From: an uncultured Pedosphaera sp.
Lineage (GTDB): Bacteria > Verrucomicrobiota > Verrucomicrobiia > Limisphaerales > Pedosphaeraceae
Length of the DNA: 48,115 bases
NCBI GenBank assembly: GCA_903918755.1
Contig: CAIXFN010000117.1
Location: 1-48,115, forward strand
Reading direction: 5' to 3'
Positions within the stretch are counted from its first letter, which is position 1; each line of letters starts with the position of its first letter. Below, piece after piece: positions 7,195 through 14,967 of the stretch. Under the pieces are notes generated by a model that was given only the letters and a program-made list of their open reading frames with translations, ran no database searches and had not been told where the DNA came from. The position numbers and the translations under genes are program-made.

Positions 7195-7986
7195 TCACCA
7201 AAAGTGCCAATCACCGCGGGTGATGATCCAGAGGCCGAGGAGGAAATTGGTGATCGCATGGGCGGTAATGGCATCACCCAGGCGCTTTTTCCAACAAACC
7301 AGGCCTTGGTAGGCGAAGGCGCAAAGAATCCCCGCCAGCCACTCCTGATGGCTGAAACCAAAGATCACGGCGGTGATGATAAACGCGCCAACCCGGAATT
7401 GGCCGAGCGGTTCCGCCAGGAAATCGACCCGCGAAATATAACGGTAAATGAAGGAACGGTAAAAAACTTCTTCCAGCGGGGGCACGACGAAAGTGGAGCC
7501 CAGCAAGCGGGTCACAACCAAAAGCCACGCCAGAAAGCCCCCGGCACCAAATTGGGAATGGGGATTCCAGGGCACTACGGCCACAGCCGGCTGGCACCAA
7601 CTCGCCAGGCCAATTGCCCGATAGATCGGGTAAAGCACGCGCCGGCTCAACTCGCTGGCATTGGGGTAGTACGGGTCCAATCCCACCCACACGACGCAGA
7701 CCCCAACCCCGACGACCACCGCTTCCCAACTCAAAACCCAGCGGCATTCCGCCACCAGCGGGCGCAGCAACCCGGCCACCAGCCAGATCCCAGCGATGGT
7801 CTTCGCGAAATAGATCCAATACCTCCCCGCCTGCCCAAAGCTGTCCTGCAGGGCGGTGAAAGTCAAAAAAATGACGAAGGGAACCGCCCGCGCCAGCAGG
7901 GAGGACGATTGCAGCTTTTCCCGGATCGGGTTCATGCGCAGGCGAACGAACCCCCGGTCGGGGTTAAAGCTGGTTCCTTTTTCCAC
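7195..7986 (-). CDS. CAAX-protease (CPBP) family intramembrane protease, exosortase-associated type
   Basis: Encodes up to 263 residues with several hydrophobic segments (for example ARAVPFVIFLTF and EAVVVGVGVCVVWVG). It shows the CPBP/ABI signature: the EE-x3-R motif as PPLEEVFYRSFIYRY, the histidine motif as FGFSHQEW, and a second conserved region AHAITNFLLG. These are the presumed metal ligands of a glutamate-type intramembrane protease. N-terminal layout and length resemble the 'CAAX prenyl protease-related' proteins that accompany exosortase/PEP-CTERM systems, but no exosortase is in the window. The start is unsure: a GTG at 7986 or the ATG at 7935 (MNPIREKL). It is co-directional with dnaK, which begins 237 bp further on. 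Confidence 0.85.
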   Translation of the reverse strand: MEKGTSFNPDRGFVRLRMNPIREKLQSSSLLARAVPFVIFLTFTALQDSFGQAGRYWIYFAKTIAGIWLVAGLLRPLVAECRWVLSWEAVVVGVGVCVVWVGLDPYYPNASELSRRVLYPIYRAIGLASWCQPAVAVVPWNPHSQFGAGGFLAWLLVVTRLLGSTFVVPPLEEVFYRSFIYRYISRVDFLAEPLGQFRVGAFIITAVIFGFSHQEWLAGILCAFAYQGLVCWKKRLGDAITAHAITNFLLGLWIITRGDWHFW

Positions 7987-8289
7987 GTCATCCGGAAGGA
8001 ACCGGCACTCCTCAGGACGGAGCCGCCCCGGCCCGCAGCCCCAATGCGTCGGCGCCCGGTCGGCCGCCGGTCAGACTTCATAACTCCACAAAAAATCCCC
8101 ATGATTTTTGACATCTTTCAGCGCGGCCCCCCGCTTCACGGCACCATTCCGCTCCTGCTCCTACAATACCAACCCGCCGATTCAGAGAATCAAGCAAGGC
8201 CAGGTAGATACAACATAGCTACAACAATCGTCGGTAAATTGCCAAACCAAATTAGCAAGTTTCCAATTCTGGCCCACGTAATGGGCGGC
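7987..8289. other. Spacer between lipoprotein and CPBP genes
   Basis: About 300 bases with no gene. On the minus strand TTGGCA, followed after roughly 18 bp by TAGCTA, could serve as a weak promoter for the CPBP gene. No hairpin with a U-run follows the lipoprotein stop at 8290. Confidence 0.3.
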
Positions 8290-9390
8290 TCAGGGGGCGT
8301 CGGGCCAAACCAGCGCATCTTCCCGGATATGCCAGGATTTCGTCCGGCCGTCGGGTTGCTTGATACCCGCGGTGGCCTCGAATCCGGACGCCGTCAGCTT
8401 GAGGGTGGGCGGGGCGGAGAGGGCGGCCGGGAAATTTCCCGCGAGCTTCAGGTCCGCCAGCGTGGCGGCCCAATGGTGATTCCCGGCCTGATAATCCTTC
8501 TGGGCATAATAGATTTCCTGGAGGGTATCGCGGGCGGGCAGGGAGGGATCGGGCGTAAACGGCACGGTGCCGGGCGCCTGCCGCGTGTATTGGACAAAGC
8601 CCCATTTCTCCGGGCGATGCATGTCCACGATGCCGGGCGGCGACCAGATCCAGTTTTCCTCGGATTTGCCCGGTACTTTTTCGTAATGCCCATTCACCAC
8701 ATTTATCTGCCACTCAACCCGGGAAAAATCGACCCGCCACTGATCGCCCTCCTGCGGCGGGGCGGGGCGGTGGGCATACTCGCCCAAGGCTTTCCACGGG
8801 AACGCAATTTCAATGGTCCAGCCCTGGTCGGTGTCGGCCGGATTGTTCAACGTGCCGCGGACCTTCACCGCGGTTTTCAGGCCGGCGATATCCCACTCAT
8901 TGAGCGCCGGACCGCCATCCTTATACGGTTTCTTAAGGAGCAAATCCCAACCAGTGTTTAACGCGTTCATCTCGAACTCGTAATACTCATGGCTGTCGCC
9001 ATTGGGATCGATAAACACCTCGAAGTCGTTGTCGCGAAAGATCACCTCGTCATGTTTCGTGATCGTGCCCCAGACATGCGGTTCCTCCAGTTCGGCAGCC
9101 ACATAGAAATACTCATCATCCCACAGCATCTTGGCATGGGTCTTAAAACGGGGTTTCGGTTTGCCGGGCCCCTCGATGTCCTGGAAATCTTCGGTCCAAG
9201 GCGCGGTCTGCCAATCGGCCTCGGACATTTGGCCGTCCACGGTGATGGGACCAGTGGTATGATGGCAGACGTAGCCCTTCGGCACCTGGAGATTCATCCG
9301 GGCCCAATCGGCGGAGTAATTATGGGGGGGCGGCCGGTTGCAAGCCGTCAGAAACAGCGCGGCGAGACCTATGGCGGTGAGTTTTTTCAT
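8290..9390 (-). CDS. Lipoprotein with CBM9-like carbohydrate-binding fold
   Basis: Encodes 366 residues when started at the ATG at 9390 (MKKLTAIGLAALFLTAC). That start gives a lipoprotein signal with the lipobox LTAC. The frame stays open 47 codons upstream, but that part lacks signal-peptide character. After the lipid anchor comes a domain of the carbohydrate-binding 'family 9-like' / DOMON-type fold (VDGQMSEADWQTAPWTEDF, a typical N-terminal motif, then DNDFEVFIDPNGD). Such domains sit on the outer surface and bind glycans or support glycan enzymes. The remaining C-terminal region is not recognised. The context (GH78-like glycosidase and SGNH esterase several kb away) fits carbohydrate use. 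Confidence 0.85.
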   Translation of the reverse strand: MKKLTAIGLAALFLTACNRPPPHNYSADWARMNLQVPKGYVCHHTTGPITVDGQMSEADWQTAPWTEDFQDIEGPGKPKPRFKTHAKMLWDDEYFYVAAELEEPHVWGTITKHDEVIFRDNDFEVFIDPNGDSHEYYEFEMNALNTGWDLLLKKPYKDGGPALNEWDIAGLKTAVKVRGTLNNPADTDQGWTIEIAFPWKALGEYAHRPAPPQEGDQWRVDFSRVEWQINVVNGHYEKVPGKSEENWIWSPPGIVDMHRPEKWGFVQYTRQAPGTVPFTPDPSLPARDTLQEIYYAQKDYQAGNHHWAATLADLKLAGNFPAALSAPPTLKLTASGFEATAGIKQPDGRTKSWHIREDALVWPDAP

Positions 9391-9600
9391 AACTTCAGAT
9401 CCGGAACCTATGCCCGGGTAGTGTAAGTAGACCGATTCCCGAAGGCAATCCCGGACCCTGGACTCCAGGCAGCAACCGGCTCCGCCAGCCGGCGGCGGCG
9501 CCCTAACCGCAATCCGCTGGAAGCCAGCCATTACGCCGGGTCAACCCCGGATTTCGCGTTTGACCTTTTTTCGCAAACCGGCAACCTGTGCCCACCTTTT

Positions 9601-10191
9601 ATGGAGAAACCAACCGAATCGGGGTCTTCTTTGCTGGCGCGGCTGGGCACGGCTTTCGCGTGCTTCAGTCGTGCGCTCGCCAGCGCGGAATTTTGCCGCG
9701 CCGTCGGCCCCGTATTGCATCCCGTTGCCGCCCCCGTCCAACCCGTCCCCCGGCCGGTGACTCCTCCGCCTCCTGCCCCGCTCCCCAAACCGGTCGAACT
9801 GCCGCCGGAACGGGTCCACGCCTCGGGCTTGGCCATGCTGTCGTTGCTGCAACGGGAAGGCCGGTTGATCGATTTTCTGCAGGAAGACATGGCGGCGTAT
9901 TCGGATGCGGACATCGGGGCCGCCGCCCGGGTGGTGCACGCGGGCTGCCGGAAGGCATTCACCGAATGCTGTTCCGTGGAACCCGCGGTAAAAGACAGCG
10001 AAGGCGCGAGCATCCAGGTGCCCGCGGGTTTTGACGCGCAGCGGATCCGGCTGACCGGCAACATCACCGGCCAACCGCCGTTCCGCGGCACCTTGAAACA
10101 CCACGGCTGGGTGGTCACCGCCGTGCGCCTGCCCGCGCTTTCAGAAAAACTCGATCCCCGGGTGCTGGCCGCGGCGGAAGTCGAATTGTAA
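9601..10191 (+). CDS. DUF2760 domain protein, partner of the Hsp70 cassette
   Basis: Encodes 196 residues. A hydrophilic N-terminus leads into a proline-rich linker (residues about 45-70) and then a DUF2760 domain. The domain is seen as LSLLQREGRLIDFLQEDM, then YSDADIGAAARVVH and RLTGNITGQPPFRGTLKH. No biochemical role is established. Its position 54 bp before an Hsp70-like gene is informative: DUF2760 genes often sit next to Hsp70-like genes, so it may be a cofactor or client adaptor of that pair (inference). It is divergent from the lipoprotein gene, with about 210 bp between their starts. Confidence 0.85.
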   Translation: MEKPTESGSSLLARLGTAFACFSRALASAEFCRAVGPVLHPVAAPVQPVPRPVTPPPPAPLPKPVELPPERVHASGLAMLSLLQREGRLIDFLQEDMAAYSDADIGAAARVVHAGCRKAFTECCSVEPAVKDSEGASIQVPAGFDAQRIRLTGNITGQPPFRGTLKHHGWVVTAVRLPALSEKLDPRVLAAAEVEL

Positions 10192-10245
10192 TCCGGTCCC
10201 GGCGCTGGTGGTTTTAGCCATCGCCTCACTCAGCCAAATTTTTCC

Positions 10246-12084
10246 ATGTCCACCTATTCCATCGGCATTGACTTGGGCACCACGAACAGCGCGGTGTCCT
10301 ATTTCAAACTCAGCGAGGCCAAGGCCCGCGGCGGCGCCCAGACCATGCTCGCCATCCCGCAACTCACCGCCGTGGGTGCGGTCAGCGAAAAATTCCTGCT
10401 CCCCTCGTTTCTTTACCTGCCCAACGACCAGGAATTTCCCGCCGGCAGCCTGGCGCTGCCGTGGGACGCCCAACGCTCTGACCGCATTGTCGGTGAGTTC
10501 GCGCGGTCGCATGGCAGCAAAGTGCCCATGCGCCTGGTGGCCTCGGCGAAAAGCTGGTTGTGCCATGCCGGGGTGGACCGGACGGCGGCGATTCTGCCCT
10601 GGCAGGCGCCCGCCGATGTCCGCCGCGTCTCCCCCTTGACCGCCGCGGCCCTTTACCTCGGGCATTTGCGCGAAGCTTGGGATCACCAATTTCCCGGCAC
10701 CCCACTGACGGAACAGGAAGTGGTGCTCACGGTGCCCGCGTCCTTCGACGCCGCCGCGCGGGAACTCACCCTCAAAGCCGCGCAGCAGGCCGGCCTGCCA
10801 AACGTCACGCTGATCGAGGAACCGCAGGCCGCGTTTTACGCCTGGCTCGAGGGCGCGGGCGAAGGCTTCCGTAAACAGGTGCAACCCGGTGATGTCGTGC
10901 TCGTGGTGGACGTGGGCGGCGGCACCACCGACTTTTCGCTGATCGCGGTCACCGCGTCGGAGGGGGAAGTGGCGTTGACCCGTGTAGCGGTGGGAGACCA
11001 CATTCTGCTGGGCGGCGACAACATGGACCTGGCGCTGGCGCATACTGTCAACCAGCAACTCGCGGCCGCGGGCAAAAAGCTCGACCCGTGGCAGTTCAAT
11101 GCCCTGACCTTTGCGTGCCGGCAGGCCAAGGAGAATTTGTTCGAGGATGCCAAATTGGAGAAGTATCCCCTGGTGGTTCCCGGGCGCGGTTCCTCGCTAA
11201 TCGGGGGCACGATCAAGGCGGAGCTGACCCGCGAAGAACTGGATCGAATTCTGACGGAAGGCTTTTTCCCGGTGACGGCGGTCACCGAATTGCCGCAAAG
11301 CGCGCGCCGCACCGGCCTGGCGCAAATGGCCCTGCCCTACGCCCAGGACGCTGGCGTGACCCGGCACCTGGCCGCCTTCCTGACCCGCCAGGCTCGCGCC
11401 CTCGCGGAAGCCCACGACGCCCCGGTCGCGGTCACGGGCAAAACCTTTGTGCATCCCACCGCGGTGCTCTTCAACGGTGGCGCGTTCAAGGCCGGTCCCT
11501 TGAAAAACCGGGTTCTCGAAGTCCTCAACCAGTGGCTGGCGGCAGACGGCGGGCAACCGGCCAAGGAATTGGCGGGGGCGGACCTGGATCTCGCCGTCGC
11601 GCGAGGCGCGGCTTACTTTGGCTGGGTGCGTCATGGCCACGGATTGCGCATCCGCGGTGGGACTGCCCGGGCCTATTACGTGGGCGTGGAAACCGCGATG
11701 CCGGCGGTGCCCGGCATGCAACCGCCCGTCAAAGCCCTCTGCGTGGCGCCCTTCGGCATGGAGGAAGGCACGCAGGCGGACATTCCGCCGCAGGAATTTG
11801 GCCTCGTCGTCGGCGAACCCACCAGCTTCCGTTTCTTCGCGAGTTCCGTGCGTCGGGACGACCACCCGGGCACGCTGCTCGAAGAGGTTGCGGGCAATGA
11901 CGAACTGGAGGAAGTCGCGCCCATCGAAACCACGCTACCGGCGCAACCGGGCGAGGAAGGCAAATTGGTACCCGTGAATCTCCAGGCGTTGGTCACCGAA
12001 ATTGGCACCCTGGAATTGCGTTGCCTCGAGCGCGGCGGCCCGGGCCAATGGAAACTCGAATTGAACGTTCGGATGAAGGAATAA
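10246..12084 (+). CDS. Divergent Hsp70-family protein (short form)
   Basis: Encodes 612 residues. The Hsp70 ATPase signatures are intact: [15 protein letters not shown] at the N-terminus, VVDVGGGTTDFSLI near residue 222, and FNGGAFKAGPLKNRV in the adenosine region. The segment SWLCHAGVDRTAAILPWQAP is not found in DnaK but is nearly the same in the next gene, so the two are paralogues. The C-terminus ends after a small beta-rich region (TEIGTLELRCLERGG); there is no DnaK-type helical lid or acidic tail. A GrpE/DnaJ-dependent role is therefore uncertain. It belongs to a cassette with the DUF2760 gene and the long Hsp70-like gene, 73 bp downstream. Confidence 0.92.
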   Translation: MSTYSIGIDLGTTNSAVSYFKLSEAKARGGAQTMLAIPQLTAVGAVSEKFLLPSFLYLPNDQEFPAGSLALPWDAQRSDRIVGEFARSHGSKVPMRLVASAKSWLCHAGVDRTAAILPWQAPADVRRVSPLTAAALYLGHLREAWDHQFPGTPLTEQEVVLTVPASFDAAARELTLKAAQQAGLPNVTLIEEPQAAFYAWLEGAGEGFRKQVQPGDVVLVVDVGGGTTDFSLIAVTASEGEVALTRVAVGDHILLGGDNMDLALAHTVNQQLAAAGKKLDPWQFNALTFACRQAKENLFEDAKLEKYPLVVPGRGSSLIGGTIKAELTREELDRILTEGFFPVTAVTELPQSARRTGLAQMALPYAQDAGVTRHLAAFLTRQARALAEAHDAPVAVTGKTFVHPTAVLFNGGAFKAGPLKNRVLEVLNQWLAADGGQPAKELAGADLDLAVARGAAYFGWVRHGHGLRIRGGTARAYYVGVETAMPAVPGMQPPVKALCVAPFGMEEGTQADIPPQEFGLVVGEPTSFRFFASSVRRDDHPGTLLEEVAGNDELEEVAPIETTLPAQPGEEGKLVPVNLQALVTEIGTLELRCLERGGPGQWKLELNVRMKE

Positions 12085-12157
12085 CCGGGCGGCGGGAGCG
12101 GGCCGGCGGCAATCCCGTCGCGAGCCCCTGCCCCCTCGCCTGCCACCCACTGGCACT

Positions 12158-14944
12158 TTGACCGCTCCGGCATACATCGTCGGTATTGACCTGGGAACCA
12201 CCAATTGCGCGGTCGCCTTTGTGGAACCGGCGGGCGGCGCGGAGGCGCCCGTGGTGGATTTTCCCCTGCCGCAATTGCAACGGCCCGGGGAAGTGGCGTC
12301 CCTGCCGGCGCTGCCTTCGTGTCTTTATGTGGCCGGCGACCACGAGTTGCCGGCCGGCGCCACCCAATTGCCGTGGGGCGAATCGCCCAAATTGATCGCC
12401 GGCGCCTTCGCGCGCTGGCAGGGCGCGCGGGTACCCGGGCGGTTGGTCGCCTCGGCCAAGAGTTGGCTCTGCCATCCGGGCGTGGACCGTTCTGCCGCGA
12501 TTTTACCCTGGGGTGCGCCCGCGGAAGTGGCCAAAGTCTCTCCCGTGGAGGCGGCGGCCCGGTTGCTTGGGCATATCCGGTCCGCCTGGAATCATGCGCA
12601 TCCGACCGCCCTCCTGGAGCAACAGGAGGTGGTGATCACGGTGCCGGCTTCATTCGATGAAGTTGCGCGCGCCCTCACGGTCACTGCCGCCCGACAGGCG
12701 GGGTTGGAAAAATTCACGCTGGTGGAAGAACCCCAGGCGGCGTTTTACGATTTCACCGCCCACCATCGCCATGATCTCGCGGAGGTGCTCACCGGCGTGC
12801 GGCTCGTGCTCGTCGTGGATGCGGGCGGGGGCACCACCGATTTCACCTTGATCCAGGCCACCGTCACCCCGGAAGGACCAGTCTTGCGTCGCCTCGCCGT
12901 GGGCGATCACCTGCTTTTGGGCGGGGACAACATGGACGCCGCGTTGGCCCGCCAGGTGGAGGACAAGTGGCTGGCCGGGGGACGTAAACTCAGCGCCACG
13001 CAATGGACCCAGCTGGTGCAGGCCTGCCGCGCGGCCAAGGAAACCTTGCTGGGCGAGTCGGCGCCGGAGCGCCACGGCATCGCGGTAGCAGCGGAAGGCA
13101 GCCGCTTGCTGAGTGGAACCCTCACCGCGGAGCTTACCCGTCTGGAGGCCGAACGCTTGATTCTGGAAGGTTTTTTCCCGACCTGCGCCCCCACCGATAC
13201 GCCGCGCCGGGCCGCCCGCACCGCTTTGCAGGAATTGGGCCTGCCCTACACGGCCGATCCCGCCATCACCCGCCAACTGGTAGCATTTTTGCGGCAACAC
13301 GCCGCGGCCGGCCAGGAAGCGCTGCAAACCGCCGGCGCGGGAGAGAGCTTGCCGCGGCCGGACGCGATTCTGCTGAATGGCGGGGTCTTCAACTCTCCGA
13401 AACTGGTCCAACGGCTGGTTGAAGTGGTGTCCGCCTGGTGGCCGGAGGCACCGCCCATCCGACTATTGCCGCATGGTTCGCTGGACTATGCCGTGGCTCG
13501 CGGTGCGGCCTGCCACGGTTTGGCGCGCCGCGGTTTGGGACGGCGAATCACCGGCGGATCGGCGCATGCCCTCTATGTCGGTCTGGCGGCCGGGAAGGAT
13601 GCCACCGCTCCCCGCGCCATCTGCCTGATTCCCCGGGGACACGAAGAAGGTCAGCCCGTCGATCTGCGCAGTCGGACCTTTGAATTGATGTTGGGCCGGC
13701 CGGTCCAATTCCCGCTTTTCTCCACCGCGTCCGACCGGGTCGATTTACCGGGGGATATGGTTTCGGTGGGAGAGGAGTTTCGGGCGCTGCCCCCCATTCA
13801 CACTCTCTTCCAGGGCGCCCGCGGGGTGAAAGCCCTGGTGCCCGTCCATCTGCGCGCCACGCTCACGGAGTTGGGCACGCTGGAGCTCTGGTGCGTGGCG
13901 AACACGGATGGGGCTTGCTGGCGACTGGAATTCGAGTTGCGCGGCAGCACCCACACCTCGACCAGCTCCGTCACCGAAGCGATGCCCGCCCGGTTCGAAG
14001 AAGCCCTGGCGGCGGTGGCGGGTGTGTTCGGCAACCAACCGCATTCCGTGGACGCCCGCGAAGTGAAGGGGCTCGTGCGTACATTGGAAAAAATCCTGGG
14101 CCCGCGCGGCGAATGGCGGCTCCCGGTGCTGCGCGAAATGTGGAGCGTCCTCTCCGCCGGGGCCAGCCGCCGGCGCCGTTCGCCCGATCATGAACGGGTG
14201 TTTTTTCAACTGCTCGGTTACAGTCTGCGGCCGGGTTTTGGCTATCCACTGGATGAATGGCGTTGCGAACAGACCTTTCCGCTGTTGGGCGACAGCATCA
14301 AATTTCTCTCCGAACAGCCCGTGTGGAGTGAGTTCTGGGTAATGTGGCGCCGGCTGGCCGGCGGCCTCGACGAACGCCAGCAGCAAGCGCTCTGGGATTA
14401 TCTCAAGCCACACCTCGCCCGCCGCATCCCCCCGATTCCCCCCAAGGAGGGCGGTAAACCCAAGGGCATTCAACCGGAAGGGTTGGACGAAATGGTCCGG
14501 GTCGCCGCGTCGTTGGAACATCTGCATCCCACCGAAAAAATCCGACTCGGCAACTGGATCGCCGACCGCCTCCGCAACCCCGCGACCGCCGCCGGCCCCT
14601 GGGCCTGGGCGCTCGGCCGCCTCGGCGCCCGCGCGCCGCTCTACGGCAGCAGCCACAAGACTGTGGCACCGGAACCGGCCGAACAATGGTTGACGCTGCT
14701 CCTTGAGGCTGGACTGGGAACCATCGACGGCGCCCCGTTTGCCGCCAGCCAGATCGCGCGCCTCACCGGTGACCGCACCCGCGATCTCTCCGACGAAATC
14801 CGCACCCGCACCGCGACTGCCCTGGCCGCCGCCGGAGCGCCGGCCAGCTGGAGCCAAATGCTCGTGGAAGTCGTCACGTTGGAAGCGGCAGATCAGGCCC
14901 GCGCGCTCGGCGATACGTTGCCCATCGGGCTGCGACTCGCCTGA
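12158..14944 (+). CDS. Divergent Hsp70-family protein with long C-terminal extension (DUF3731-type)
   Basis: Encodes 928 residues. The ATPase half has [31 protein letters not shown] and LLNGGVFNSPKLVQRL, and shares SWLCHPGVDRSAAILPWGAP with the upstream paralogue. After a short beta region (TELGTLELWCVAN) about 300 extra residues follow, rich in Trp and Arg, with motifs such as LREMWSVLSAGASRRRRS and RPGFGYPLDEWR. This looks like the DUF3731-type extension known from long Hsp70-like proteins; its function is unknown. The start is probably the TTG at 12158, since no ATG or GTG in frame precedes the [10 protein letters not shown] motif. It ends 23 bp from the convergent GH78-like gene. Confidence 0.9.
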   Translation: MTAPAYIVGIDLGTTNCAVAFVEPAGGAEAPVVDFPLPQLQRPGEVASLPALPSCLYVAGDHELPAGATQLPWGESPKLIAGAFARWQGARVPGRLVASAKSWLCHPGVDRSAAILPWGAPAEVAKVSPVEAAARLLGHIRSAWNHAHPTALLEQQEVVITVPASFDEVARALTVTAARQAGLEKFTLVEEPQAAFYDFTAHHRHDLAEVLTGVRLVLVVDAGGGTTDFTLIQATVTPEGPVLRRLAVGDHLLLGGDNMDAALARQVEDKWLAGGRKLSATQWTQLVQACRAAKETLLGESAPERHGIAVAAEGSRLLSGTLTAELTRLEAERLILEGFFPTCAPTDTPRRAARTALQELGLPYTADPAITRQLVAFLRQHAAAGQEALQTAGAGESLPRPDAILLNGGVFNSPKLVQRLVEVVSAWWPEAPPIRLLPHGSLDYAVARGAACHGLARRGLGRRITGGSAHALYVGLAAGKDATAPRAICLIPRGHEEGQPVDLRSRTFELMLGRPVQFPLFSTASDRVDLPGDMVSVGEEFRALPPIHTLFQGARGVKALVPVHLRATLTELGTLELWCVANTDGACWRLEFELRGSTHTSTSSVTEAMPARFEEALAAVAGVFGNQPHSVDAREVKGLVRTLEKILGPRGEWRLPVLREMWSVLSAGASRRRRSPDHERVFFQLLGYSLRPGFGYPLDEWRCEQTFPLLGDSIKFLSEQPVWSEFWVMWRRLAGGLDERQQQALWDYLKPHLARRIPPIPPKEGGKPKGIQPEGLDEMVRVAASLEHLHPTEKIRLGNWIADRLRNPATAAGPWAWALGRLGARAPLYGSSHKTVAPEPAEQWLTLLLEAGLGTIDGAPFAASQIARLTGDRTRDLSDEIRTRTATALAAAGAPASWSQMLVEVVTLEAADQARALGDTLPIGLRLA

Positions 14945-14967
14945 TCAGCGCGGTGCCGCACGGCCCG

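Noticed and set aside
7129-8961. 610-residue plus-strand open frame across the CPBP and lipoprotein genes
   Set aside because: It runs antisense through two well-supported genes and their spacer, and reads as Pro/Arg/Gly-rich sequence.
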